A model generated the notes under the pieces. That model was not told the origin of the DNA, did not search any database, and worked only from the letters and a program-made list of their open reading frames with translations. DNA of 64,000 nt from Pandoraea anapnoica (GTDB lineage Bacteria > Pseudomonadota > Gammaproteobacteria > Burkholderiales > Burkholderiaceae), in NCBI RefSeq assembly GCF_902459765.1, contig NZ_CABPSP010000004.1, positions 310,001-374,000 on the forward strand, in the 5' to 3' direction. Positions 47,482-56,064 of the stretch are shown here, piece by piece; within the stretch, counting starts at the first letter, position 1; each line of letters opens with the position of its first letter. The position numbers and the translations under genes were made by a program.

Positions 47482-47871
47482 GATTGACACTCCTTAAGGT
47501 CAATGAAAGGGCTGGTGCCGTGCACTGGCGCTGACGCCGGTGCATCGCACAATTCCTTTCTTGACCCGCCGAGGCGAAGTGTCAAGTGCTTATTTTCGTT
47601 AGGTTTTTCGCAGTTTGATAGCACGGCTTCGCCCGCCCGTCGGTTCGTCGTGCCAACCGCCCGGGAACCCCCGTCGCGCCGTATAAAACGCCCCAAAACC
47701 CGACGCCCCCGCCCTTTCCTTCCCATCCCTTTGTCACCTATTTGCGACAGTTGCCGTCCAAAGAATGACTCTGGCAAAATGCTAAACCTGTTTACTAATT
47801 TACCGAACCGACGCGACGCGCAGCTGTTCCGTTCGACGTCGGTCCGGTGATCGACCACGACATTCCAAGAC
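47482..47871. other. Divergent promoter region between the FeeM-like and MarR genes
   Basis: 390 bp. An inverted repeat CTTGAC (47560-47565) / GTCAAG (47581-47586) lies about 80-105 bp upstream of the acyltransferase. The right part (about 47730-47810) is AT-richer, upstream of the MarR gene. No gene recognised. Confidence 0.45.
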
Positions 47872-48360
47872 ATGCCGAAAATCGACTGGTCTTCCCGGTT
47901 TGGCACGCTGGTGCACGACACGGCACGGGTCTACTCGCGCCTGTTCGACCGGCGCGCCCGGGGTAATTTCGACCTGACACGCGCCCAATGCCGCGTGCTG
48001 GTGATGTTGCACCGCTACGGTGTGCAGACGCAGGCCGAGCTCGCCGAGCGCATGGAACTCACGCCGATGGCGCTCGTGCGCCTGCTGGACCGTCTACGGG
48101 AAAAGGGACTGGTCCGTCGCGAGCGAGATCCCAAGGACAAACGCGCCCACCTGCTTTATCTGACGGACGCCTCCGAAGCCAAGATCGACACCATCGTCGC
48201 CTTCGCCAACGTCACGGAACGTGAGGCGCTGGCCGATCTCACGCCGGCTGAGCGCGCCGAACTGTCCCGGCTGCTCGGCAAAGTGCTGGCCAATCTGACG
48301 CGCGCCGAGGCGGAATGCCCGGCACCGGTGCGGCGACGTGAGGAGGCAGATCCGGCGTAA
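47872..48360 (+). CDS. MarR-family transcription regulator
   Basis: 162-residue winged-helix dimer. The DNA-binding core reads 'LTRAQCRVLVMLHRYGVQTQAELAERMELTPMALVRLLDRLREKGLVRRERDPKDKRAHLLYLTD' (about residues 35-100), with the wing basic motif DPKDKR. Flanking helices form the dimer interface. Directly followed (136 bp) by a DHA2 exporter in the same direction. It probably represses that exporter and itself, and perhaps the divergent acyltransferase. Confidence 0.93.
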   Translation: MPKIDWSSRFGTLVHDTARVYSRLFDRRARGNFDLTRAQCRVLVMLHRYGVQTQAELAERMELTPMALVRLLDRLREKGLVRRERDPKDKRAHLLYLTDASEAKIDTIVAFANVTEREALADLTPAERAELSRLLGKVLANLTRAEAECPAPVRRREEADPA

Positions 48361-48496
48361 ACATCGGAGAACACGGCAACAGGAGGAGATAAGCGCGATC
48401 CAGGCGGGACTCATGAGGGGAACATCTCTTTCCGCGCTTAGCGACACATAACAACGTCGGGCACGACCAGAACGACGATCTACCAGAGGAATTACC

Positions 48497-50035
48497 GTGG
48501 CATCCCCCAAAATGGCTGACGACCCGGGCAAACACCGGGCGCTCGTCAGCGTATCCGTCATGCTGGCAACGGTGCTGCAGACGCTCGACAGCACCATCGC
48601 CAACGTTGCGCTGCCCCACATGCAAGGCAGTCTGGCGGCATCGCAGGACTCGATCACCTGGGTTCTGACGTCCTACATCGTGGCCGCCGCCATCGCCACC
48701 CCCCTCACCGGCACGCTGTGCGCGCGCTTTGGACGCCGACGCGTCTTCCTGTGGTCGGTCGCAGGCTTCACCATCGCCTCCGCGCTGTGCGGCATGGCGC
48801 ACTCGCTCACCGAGATTGTGGCGGCGCGTCTGTTCCAGGGGATCTGTGGTGCAGCGCTGGTGCCGCTCTCGCAGGCGACCATGCTCGACATCAACCCGCC
48901 GAGCAAGCACGGCTCGGCGATGGCGGTCTTCGGCATGGGTGTGATGGTGGGACCGATTCTCGGGCCATCACTCGGTGGCTGGCTCACCGACAGCTACGAC
49001 TGGCGCTGGGTGTTCTACATTAACCTGCCCATCGGGCTGATCGCCTTCCTCGGCATCGCTGCCTATCTGAAGGAGCCGCCGGAACAGAAAGCGGGCAAGT
49101 TCGATGCGCTGGGCTTCGTCACACTGGGTCTTGCCATCGGACTGCTGCAACTCCTGCTCGACCGGGGCGAACAGCAGGACTGGCTGAATTCGACGGAAAT
49201 CTGGCTGGAGATGCTGGGCGCGATCGTCTGCTTCGCATATTTCATCGTCCATACATGGACGGCGGGCGAACACTCGTTCTTCAACCGTGCCTTGCTGCGC
49301 GACCGGAATTTCAATACAGGCGTGGTCTACATCTTCGTGGTCGGCATCATTCTCTATGCCACACGAGCCCTGCTCCCGCCGATGCTGCAAAGCCTGTTCG
49401 GCTACCCCGCGATCCTGACCGGGCTCGTCACGGCCCCTTCCGGCGCGGGCACGATGGCCGCCATGCTGGTCGTCGGACGACTGGTCGGTAAGGTCGACGT
49501 TCGTTATCTGCTGGGTTTCGGCTTCGCGCTGACCGCCTATTCGCTCCACATGATGGCCGGCTACTCGCTGACGCTGAGTCCGTCGGACATCGTCTGGCCG
49601 GGCGTGATTCAGGGCTTCGGGCTGGGTTTCGTGTTCGTGCCGCTGACAACCGTCACGTTCGCCACGCTGCCGGGCCAGTTCCGCGCGGACGGTGCAGCAA
49701 TCTACAGTCTCTCGCGCAATATCGGCAGCAGTATCGGCATCTCGGTGGTGCAGACACTCCTCACGCAAAACACGCAGGTCAACCACGCGGTACTTTCAGA
49801 GCGCGTCACGCCGTTCACACAAGGCGTCGAGACTTACGTGCAGACGTACGGGGCCGCCGCGATGGCCGCGCTCAACGCGGAGGTGACGCGTCAGGCGGCG
49901 ATGATCGCTTACCTCGACGATTTCCGTCTCATGCTGTTCCTGACGATTATCGTCATGCCGCTATTGCTGTTCATCCGCATGAAGAAAAAGGCACCCGGCG
50001 AGCCCGACGAGATGGTTCACGTCGCTGCCGACTAA
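48497..50035 (+). CDS. DHA2-family MFS exporter (EmrB-like)
   Basis: 512-residue, 14-helix transporter. Landmarks: 'VMLATVLQTLDSTIANVALPHMQGSLAASQDSITWVLTSYIVAAAIATPLTGTLCARFGRRRVFL' (helices 1-2 and motif A) and 'MVGPILGPSLGGWLTDSYDWRWVFYINLPIGLIAFL' (motif C). GTG 48497 is preceded by AGAGGA. There is no HlyD partner gene adjacent. Paired with the MarR gene, it resembles a MarR-EmrB drug-resistance module. Confidence 0.93.
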   Translation: MASPKMADDPGKHRALVSVSVMLATVLQTLDSTIANVALPHMQGSLAASQDSITWVLTSYIVAAAIATPLTGTLCARFGRRRVFLWSVAGFTIASALCGMAHSLTEIVAARLFQGICGAALVPLSQATMLDINPPSKHGSAMAVFGMGVMVGPILGPSLGGWLTDSYDWRWVFYINLPIGLIAFLGIAAYLKEPPEQKAGKFDALGFVTLGLAIGLLQLLLDRGEQQDWLNSTEIWLEMLGAIVCFAYFIVHTWTAGEHSFFNRALLRDRNFNTGVVYIFVVGIILYATRALLPPMLQSLFGYPAILTGLVTAPSGAGTMAAMLVVGRLVGKVDVRYLLGFGFALTAYSLHMMAGYSLTLSPSDIVWPGVIQGFGLGFVFVPLTTVTFATLPGQFRADGAAIYSLSRNIGSSIGISVVQTLLTQNTQVNHAVLSERVTPFTQGVETYVQTYGAAAMAALNAEVTRQAAMIAYLDDFRLMLFLTIIVMPLLLFIRMKKKAPGEPDEMVHVAAD

Positions 50036-50053
50036 AGCGATATTGGCAATGCC

Positions 50054-50102
50054 GAAGCGCGCGAGTTATTAATAAATATCTTATAAATTCGACGCGCGCT
50101 TC
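50054..50102. terminator. Convergent hairpin with AT-rich loop
   Basis: Perfect 10-bp stem GAAGCGCGCG / CGCGCGCTTC around a 29-nt AT-rich loop. It lies after the exporter and spans the stop codon of the opposing TfoX-like gene at 50081. Its right arm is coding for that gene. Confidence 0.5.
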
Positions 50103-50470
50103 TTTACGGATTTACGTGGCTTTCTAGGCTTCGGCTCAATACCAATACGCGAATCTCCGGCAAGCACCAATTTCGTCACGCGCTCGACAACCGCCTCGAA
50201 TTCAATTTCCGACTGCGGGATGTAAAGCCATTTCCCCAGAACCGGATGCGGGCGCAACGCAGGCATCTCCTCAATGAGCGACGCATGGTGTTCATGCGAC
50301 GTGCACACCAGCAGCCCATACCACGGCGGATCCCGGTCGATCACGGCAACACATTGCCGCCCGTTCAGATACGCCGCTTGCGCACCGAACATCCGCTTGT
50401 GCATGAAGGTGTCGTCACGCTCGAACGCATCGAAAATCCAGAGAAGCGAATTACGAATAGAGGATGGCAT
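50081..50470 (-). CDS. TfoX N-terminal-like small protein
   Basis: 129-residue protein with 'MHKRMFGAQAAYLNGRQCVAVIDRDPPWYGLLVCTSHEHHASLIEE', matching the start of the TfoX/Sxy N-terminal fold (xRxMFGGxGxYxxG). Some members act in competence control, but small stand-alone versions have no fixed role. The tail is basic (EPKPRKPRKSVKKRAS). A ribosome site ahead of ATG 50470 is not obvious. Its upstream region (50471-50639) is shared with the autotransporter. Confidence 0.7.
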   Translation of the reverse strand: MPSSIRNSLLWIFDAFERDDTFMHKRMFGAQAAYLNGRQCVAVIDRDPPWYGLLVCTSHEHHASLIEEMPALRPHPVLGKWLYIPQSEIEFEAVVERVTKLVLAGDSRIGIEPKPRKPRKSVKKRASNL

Positions 50471-50639
50471 ACGCTGATTGCCTCAATAACCTTTAGAAAA
50501 TCGAGATATCGGTAACAACTTATTACAACTCACCAAAATACAACGCCGACATTTGTAATTGTCGAGCGGAACATCTAATTTGAACTCACTCGAATTGCGC
50601 ACGATGAAATAAAAAACTCGCCACCCTCAGGAGTGCGAT

Positions 50640-53345
50640 ATGACAATCTCGCCACGTGCAGTTGAGTTCGTCCGGCATTCGCCGTGCCAGTCGCCGCCCC
50701 TGCCTCTCAAACCCCTCATTATCGCGCTGACGTTATGCGTCACCGCTCAGGCACGCGCCGCATGCGACAACATCGCTCCCGCCAGCGGCACAACCGTGAC
50801 CTGCACGGGCACCGACGGCGTGGTAGCCGCGCAAGCCGGCAGCACAGGCGTCAACGTGAACGTGCAGCAAGGGGCCAACATCAGTTCGGTCCGGACCACC
50901 GCCGACGTCGCAACCATCACCGTCGATTCATCGAGCACGATCACCAACAGCGGCACAGTCAGCATCACAGGGACCAATTCGCCGCAGCCCGGACGCGGTG
51001 CTGCCATGCTCGGCGCGCACGACTACAACGTGCTGGTCAACACATCCACCGGCGTCGTTTCGACATCGGGCTACGAAAACGACGGCATGGCCGTCAACGG
51101 CAACCACGGCTCGCTGACCAACAACGGGACGATCACCGTCAACGGCCCGAACGCCTTCGGCATGACCGCCGCCTGGGGACAATCCTCCGGCCTGGGCCTG
51201 TTCAGCACCTTCGTCAACACCGGCACGATCACGGCCAATGGTGGCGGCAGCCGTGCGATCAGCGTCGTGGGCGGACAAAGCACCGTGACGAACAGCGGCA
51301 CGCTTATCACCACAGGCGGCACGGCGTCGAACCGCTCGTTCACCGTCTTCATGCAGGGCAACAACAATAACCTCACGAACAGCGGCTACATCGAAGCGCG
51401 CGGCGTCAACAGCGACGCCGTCGTATCGAACACCGCATCAGGATTCACGTCGTCTATCGTGAACCAGTCGGGCGGCCAGATCATCAGTCGGCAAGGCTTC
51501 GGCGTTCGCACGGTCAACGGCACGATCACGATCACGAACGCAGGCCTCATCGAGAGCGATGTCGGCACCGCCATCGCCATGAACGCGGCGGCGAAATCCA
51601 ATACCCTCACGCTGCAAACCGGTTCGCAAATTATCGGCACGGCAGATGGCGGCAACAGTGCGGTCAGCCGCGTCAACTTGCAGGGCACGGGCACGGCGAG
51701 TAACGCCTTCGTGAACTTCGGTACGCTCAACATGCAAGGCGATAACTGGACGTGGACCGGAAGCGGCAACTTCACGACCGCGCAGTTTCAGAGCGGCGTG
51801 TTCAATCTGAACAGCACGCTGGGCGGCGCGACGTCTCAAGTCGCCGCCGGGGCCACGCTCGCAGGCACGGGCACGCTCGCGGGCAACCTGACCAACGCCG
51901 GAACCGTACACCCGGGCGACGGCAGCGGCAACGGCACGCTGACCGTTGCCGGCAACTACACCGGTAGCGGCGGCAAGCTCGCCATCGATACGGTGCTGGG
52001 CGACGACTCATCCAAAGTCGCCCCGCTGACGGTCAGCGGCGGCACCATCGGCGGTAGCACGACGATTGCCGTCAACAATATGGGCGGCGCGGGCGGACTC
52101 ACGACCGGCAACGGCATTCCGATGGTCAACGCCGTGGGCGGAGCGACGTCGAGCGCCAGCGCGTTCGCCCTCGGCGGCACGGTCAGCCAGGGGGCATACA
52201 CCTACTATCTGTATCGCGGGGGTACGACCCCTGGTTCGGAAAACAGCTGGTTCCTGCGTTCGACAGTACCGGTGGCCACCGCCGTGACCTACATCGACCC
52301 TGTAACCGGCCAGACTGTCACCACAGTGCTTTCGCCTGTCGGCGCAGCGGGCAGCCCGCCAACGGCCGCCCTAGGATCGACGCCCATACCCATCTATCGC
52401 GTGGAAGTCCCCGTCTATTCGACGATGCCGGAAATCGCACGCGTCGCCGGGTTCGCGCAGATGGGCACGTTTCACGAGCGACAGGGGCAACAGGGCTTGC
52501 TGACGGAGAGCGGTGTGCTACCGGCCGGCTGGGCCCGAGTGTGGGGACAAACCGAACAGTTCCGCGCCAAGGGCGACGTGTCCCCGCAGTTCGACGGCAA
52601 CATCGGCGGCGTGCAGGTCGGCCACGATCTCTTTTCGCACAGCACAGACAGCGGGCACCACGACCACATCGGGATTATTGCGGGATGGACGCGCGCCTAC
52701 GGCGACACGCAGGGCAGCGCGCTAGGATCGATGGACACGCACACCGGGTCGCTAGGGCTGGACATGTACAGCGCGGGTCTGTACTGGACCCACGTGATGC
52801 CCAACCTCGCCTACGTCGACGCAGTTGTACTCGGCTCTGCGCTCCAATACGAATCGAAGCCCATCAGCGGCATGAACACTAGCACGCACGGCAAGGCGGT
52901 CGCCGCGTCGCTCGAAGCTGGCTGGCCGATTCGGCTGACGCCCGCCCTCATGCTCGAACCGCAGGCGCAGATCGTCTATCAGCATCAGTCGCTCAACGAT
53001 CTGACGGACGCCGTCTCGTCGGTGTCGTTCTCCAACACAAATAGCTGGCTTGCGCGTATCGGCGCGCGTCTGGAAGGCAACTACGACGGCGCGCGCGGGT
53101 TGCTGCGGCCGTACCTGCTGTTCAACCTGCTGCATACGTTCGGCAACGACGGCCGCGCCATCTTCGGTGGCACCACTCCGATCGTCAGCAGCGCAAACAC
53201 CACGGCGGCACAGTTCGGCATCGGCGTCGCCGGACGCTTTAACAAGCACGCGAGCGTGTACGCCACCCTCGCTTACCTCACGCAAATCGACGATACCCGC
53301 CAGCAGAGCGTGTCTGCCACGCTCGGACTGCGATGGAGCTGGTAA
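50640..53345 (+). CDS. Autotransporter with C-terminal outer-membrane beta-barrel
   Basis: 901-residue type Va secreted protein. ATG 50640 follows CAGGAG. An extended N-terminus leads to a signal peptide (PLIIALTLCVTAQARA, cleavage near residue 41). The passenger (about 42-600) is Asn/Thr/Gly-rich with many beta-helix rungs of the kind 'TNSGTVSITG', 'LTNNGTITVNG', 'VTNSGTLITTGG'. Then comes the pertactin-type linker 'AYTYYLYRGGTTPGSENSWFLRS'. The barrel (about 630-901) ends in the assembly signal 'SATLGLRWSW'. Likely an adhesin or biofilm factor; no catalytic motif is visible in the passenger. Confidence 0.92.
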   Translation: MTISPRAVEFVRHSPCQSPPLPLKPLIIALTLCVTAQARAACDNIAPASGTTVTCTGTDGVVAAQAGSTGVNVNVQQGANISSVRTTADVATITVDSSSTITNSGTVSITGTNSPQPGRGAAMLGAHDYNVLVNTSTGVVSTSGYENDGMAVNGNHGSLTNNGTITVNGPNAFGMTAAWGQSSGLGLFSTFVNTGTITANGGGSRAISVVGGQSTVTNSGTLITTGGTASNRSFTVFMQGNNNNLTNSGYIEARGVNSDAVVSNTASGFTSSIVNQSGGQIISRQGFGVRTVNGTITITNAGLIESDVGTAIAMNAAAKSNTLTLQTGSQIIGTADGGNSAVSRVNLQGTGTASNAFVNFGTLNMQGDNWTWTGSGNFTTAQFQSGVFNLNSTLGGATSQVAAGATLAGTGTLAGNLTNAGTVHPGDGSGNGTLTVAGNYTGSGGKLAIDTVLGDDSSKVAPLTVSGGTIGGSTTIAVNNMGGAGGLTTGNGIPMVNAVGGATSSASAFALGGTVSQGAYTYYLYRGGTTPGSENSWFLRSTVPVATAVTYIDPVTGQTVTTVLSPVGAAGSPPTAALGSTPIPIYRVEVPVYSTMPEIARVAGFAQMGTFHERQGQQGLLTESGVLPAGWARVWGQTEQFRAKGDVSPQFDGNIGGVQVGHDLFSHSTDSGHHDHIGIIAGWTRAYGDTQGSALGSMDTHTGSLGLDMYSAGLYWTHVMPNLAYVDAVVLGSALQYESKPISGMNTSTHGKAVAASLEAGWPIRLTPALMLEPQAQIVYQHQSLNDLTDAVSSVSFSNTNSWLARIGARLEGNYDGARGLLRPYLLFNLLHTFGNDGRAIFGGTTPIVSSANTTAAQFGIGVAGRFNKHASVYATLAYLTQIDDTRQQSVSATLGLRWSW

Positions 53346-53420
53346 GCACCGCCGCAGGGGCGAACGAGCGCGTTCGGTAGCACGTGCAGCTTGTAGTGGT
53401 TTTCGCCATTGAACCGGTTC

Positions 53421-54686
53421 TCACCCGCCGGCCGCGGCGTGCAAGGGCGGCGTCGCTACGTCGGGCACCTCTGTCCGGTCGACACGCGGATCGGCGACGG
53501 GCATGGCCGTCTCCGGCGTGTAGCGCACACAACGGTTCCGTCCGGCGGCCTTGGCCTGATACAAGGCACGATCCGCCCGTTGCACAAGCGACGACAGCTC
53601 GCCGCGCGAGCGCTCGTCACACGCGATGCCGATGCTCACAGTCGCGGCGACCGTCTCACCCTGCACCATCCGTGCCGAGCGCTCGAACGCCTCACGCACG
53701 CGCTCGGCAATGGTCTGCGCTTCGTTGGCACCCACGCCCGGCAAGAACAACGCAAACTCCTCGCCGCCATAACGCCCGAAGATATCGTCTGCCCGAAGCT
53801 GTTGCGATGCCGTGCGAGCGAACAGCAACAGCACGGTATCGCCGAACGGATGGCCGTAGGTGTCGTTGATGCGTTTGAAGTGATCCAGATCGAGGAGCAG
53901 CAATGCGACGGGGGCACGGGCAGCGCCGTGACGTCGCAACTGCTCACGGGCGAGCCGTATGAACTCAGGGCGGTTAAACGCCTGCGTCAACCCATCGCGG
54001 GTCGCCGCGCGGTGCAGCGCAATTTCCGAGCGCTCCTTACCCAACGACACCATCAGGAAGCTCGCCACGACGATCAGCACGAGCATCTCGGTCGTGGAGA
54101 CCTGCGGCCCGAACCACGCGAGGAACTGCGAATCGGTCGGCCCAAGCCACACGAGCGCGGCAGCACGCGCCGTGTAGAACGACCCATGCAGTACCGCGAC
54201 GACCGCCAGCACGATGCTGCTCGGCAGCCGTAGCCCCGAGGCCTGCCAGAACTCTCTCGCCGCCATCAGGCTGTAGAACGCCAGCAACGAGAAGAACAGC
54301 ACGCCGCCGCTCCAGGCGTCGAGCGGCCGCGCAAACAGCCACGTCCCCCAGAGCAGAACCGCCGGACCGCCGAAGACCGTGACCCACTGGACGCTTCGAC
54401 CGTAAAAGCGCCGCGCCCCGCTCCACACCATGGCGAACGCTAGCGTGGCGACGGCATTGCCCAGCGGATAGAGCACCGCGAGCTGAGCGCTTCGTGAGGC
54501 CAGCAAATAGAGCACAGGAGAGAACGTCGCGAGCAGGAAGGCCAGACTCCACCATCGTGGTGATTCGGCTTCGTCGCGGCGTAAGGCGTCGAGCATGAAC
54601 AGGATGCCTGTCGCAATGCTCAATAAGAAGGTCACAAACTGTAGCGTCGGCAGATCCAGCGCCGGCAGCGACAAACCAAGAGCCAT
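53421..54686 (-). CDS. Membrane diguanylate cyclase
   Basis: 421-residue protein. ATG 54686 follows a purine-rich GGGGGACGGAG. About six hydrophobic helices (residues 10-215) form an uncharacterised sensor. GGDEF domain from about 245 with '[23 protein letters not shown]', '[29 protein letters not shown]' and intact RYGGEEF at about 305-311, so c-di-GMP synthesis is expected. No EAL domain. It ends 75 bp from the autotransporter stop (convergent). Confidence 0.92.
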   Translation of the reverse strand: MALGLSLPALDLPTLQFVTFLLSIATGILFMLDALRRDEAESPRWWSLAFLLATFSPVLYLLASRSAQLAVLYPLGNAVATLAFAMVWSGARRFYGRSVQWVTVFGGPAVLLWGTWLFARPLDAWSGGVLFFSLLAFYSLMAAREFWQASGLRLPSSIVLAVVAVLHGSFYTARAAALVWLGPTDSQFLAWFGPQVSTTEMLVLIVVASFLMVSLGKERSEIALHRAATRDGLTQAFNRPEFIRLAREQLRRHGAARAPVALLLLDLDHFKRINDTYGHPFGDTVLLLFARTASQQLRADDIFGRYGGEEFALFLPGVGANEAQTIAERVREAFERSARMVQGETVAATVSIGIACDERSRGELSSLVQRADRALYQAKAAGRNRCVRYTPETAMPVADPRVDRTEVPDVATPPLHAAAGG

Positions 54687-55095
54687 GGCTCCGTCCCCCG
54701 TACGCACGGCCAGCGGGCGATCATCACCGTCCCGGGCGCATGCGCAGTTTGAAATACGGGGGGTAAAACCTGACTGAATGATCAGCGGTTCGTTATTTTG
54801 GAGATGGCAAAACGCGGCAGCCGCTTGCGCGCCGTATGCGGCGCACCGTCTGGCCGCCCCGGTCCGGCCATCGGTTTCTCTGAGGAGTGTCCGTCGTCGC
54901 TGGCGTGTCTCGCGCTTCCCTGAAGCCCACACGGTCGTGGACCCGCTGTGATATTTGACGCGCGACGCCGGAATTCCCTGAATTCAGCACTGCTCCATGT
55001 CCATGCGGCGGGATTCTAGCACGTCAAATTGAGACGACAAGAACCGCTCAGCCCCACCCGACAACGACGTCTCAACCTTCCTTACACTGCCTCTC
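54687..55095. other. Intergenic region without a recognised gene
   Basis: 409 bp between the leftward cyclase start and the stop of the IclR gene. It contains the cyclase promoter zone. Short frames lack ribosome sites. No clear terminator for the IclR transcript was found. Confidence 0.5.
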
Positions 55096-55956
55096 TTACA
55101 TTTCCTGACGCCGCCGCGCCGACAATGCGCCTGCCGTCTGAATCACGAGATCGGCAAACCGGCGCTCGTCGCGCTCTGCATTCCAGCGCACACGCGGCAC
55201 GGCAATATTGATCGCCCCGATGGCCCGGCCATCCTGATTGACGACGGCCGCCGCCGTTGAGATATCGCCCATGAAGAACTCGTCTTCGGTGTGGGCGTAC
55301 CCCTGCTTGCGGATGCGGGCAAGCCGCTCCTTGATCTTGCGCGGCTGCGACACCGTCGATGGCGTGAACTGGACGAGGTTGGTGCGCGCCAGAATATCGT
55401 CGATCTCGACGTCATCGAGCGTGGCGAGCATCGCCAGCCCTGGCGCCGTGCAATACGCGGGCAGGCGCGAACCGACGATCACATTGGCATTGAACACACT
55501 CCGGCTGACGATACGTAGCACGAAAACGATATCCGTATCCAGACGCACGGTCAGATTGGTCGCCTCTTCCGTCTCCGCCGCCAACTGCTGCAAATAGGGT
55601 GCCGCGCGACTGACCAGCTCATTCGAGACGAGATAGTGATACGTGAAGTCCAGCAGCTTCGGCGAGAGTTCGTATTTCTTGCTCTGCGGATCCTTCAGCA
55701 AATAACCCAACGCCGAGAGCGTGAACGTGAAACGCTGCGCGGCGCTGATGTCGAGGCCAGTGGCCGCCGCAATTTCGGACAGCGACAGATGACGCTTCGA
55801 GCCATCGAACGCGGTGAGCACCTTCATCGCCTTTTCGACGGAATTGACGTACAGCGTAGACTCCGTCGACGACGTTGCCGAAGGCGTCTCTGCCGAGACG
55901 GATGTGACGGCGGTCTTTTCTTTCGCGCGGCTGCGTGGGGTTTTGGTGGTGGCCAC
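55096..55956 (-). CDS. IclR-family transcription regulator
   Basis: 286 residues. A Ser/Thr-rich start (1-30) is followed by the winged helix (about 35-95; 'NSVEKAMKVLTAFDGSKRHLSLSEIAAATGLDISAAQRFTFTLSALGYLLKD') and the ligand-binding GAF-like domain (about 110-280, ending 'AIGAINIAVPRVRW...RFADLVIQTAGALSARRRQ'). Family members sense aromatic or short acid metabolites. It lies at the downstream end of the acid-uptake/CoA cluster but behind its own palindromic site at 55990-56027, so it probably has a separate promoter and controls the cluster and itself. Confidence 0.93.
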   Translation of the reverse strand: MATTKTPRSRAKEKTAVTSVSAETPSATSSTESTLYVNSVEKAMKVLTAFDGSKRHLSLSEIAAATGLDISAAQRFTFTLSALGYLLKDPQSKKYELSPKLLDFTYHYLVSNELVSRAAPYLQQLAAETEEATNLTVRLDTDIVFVLRIVSRSVFNANVIVGSRLPAYCTAPGLAMLATLDDVEIDDILARTNLVQFTPSTVSQPRKIKERLARIRKQGYAHTEDEFFMGDISTAAAVVNQDGRAIGAINIAVPRVRWNAERDERRFADLVIQTAGALSARRRQEM

Positions 55957-55989
55957 AGTCAGATGGGTGTTTTGACGGATTTGGCTGGA

Positions 55990-56027
55990 TTATCGCATAA
56001 AAATAGCACTCTATCTTTATGCGATAA
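55990..56027. promoter_or_regulatory. Perfect 12-bp inverted repeat upstream of the IclR gene
   Basis: TTATCGCATAAA (55990-56001), 14-bp spacer, TTTATGCGATAA (56016-56027). The arms are exactly complementary and lie 34-71 bp before the IclR ATG. Likely autoregulatory operator. Confidence 0.75.
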
Positions 56028-56064
56028 CTCTAAATCCACGTTCAGCCCTCGCGTGCGCGCTGCC

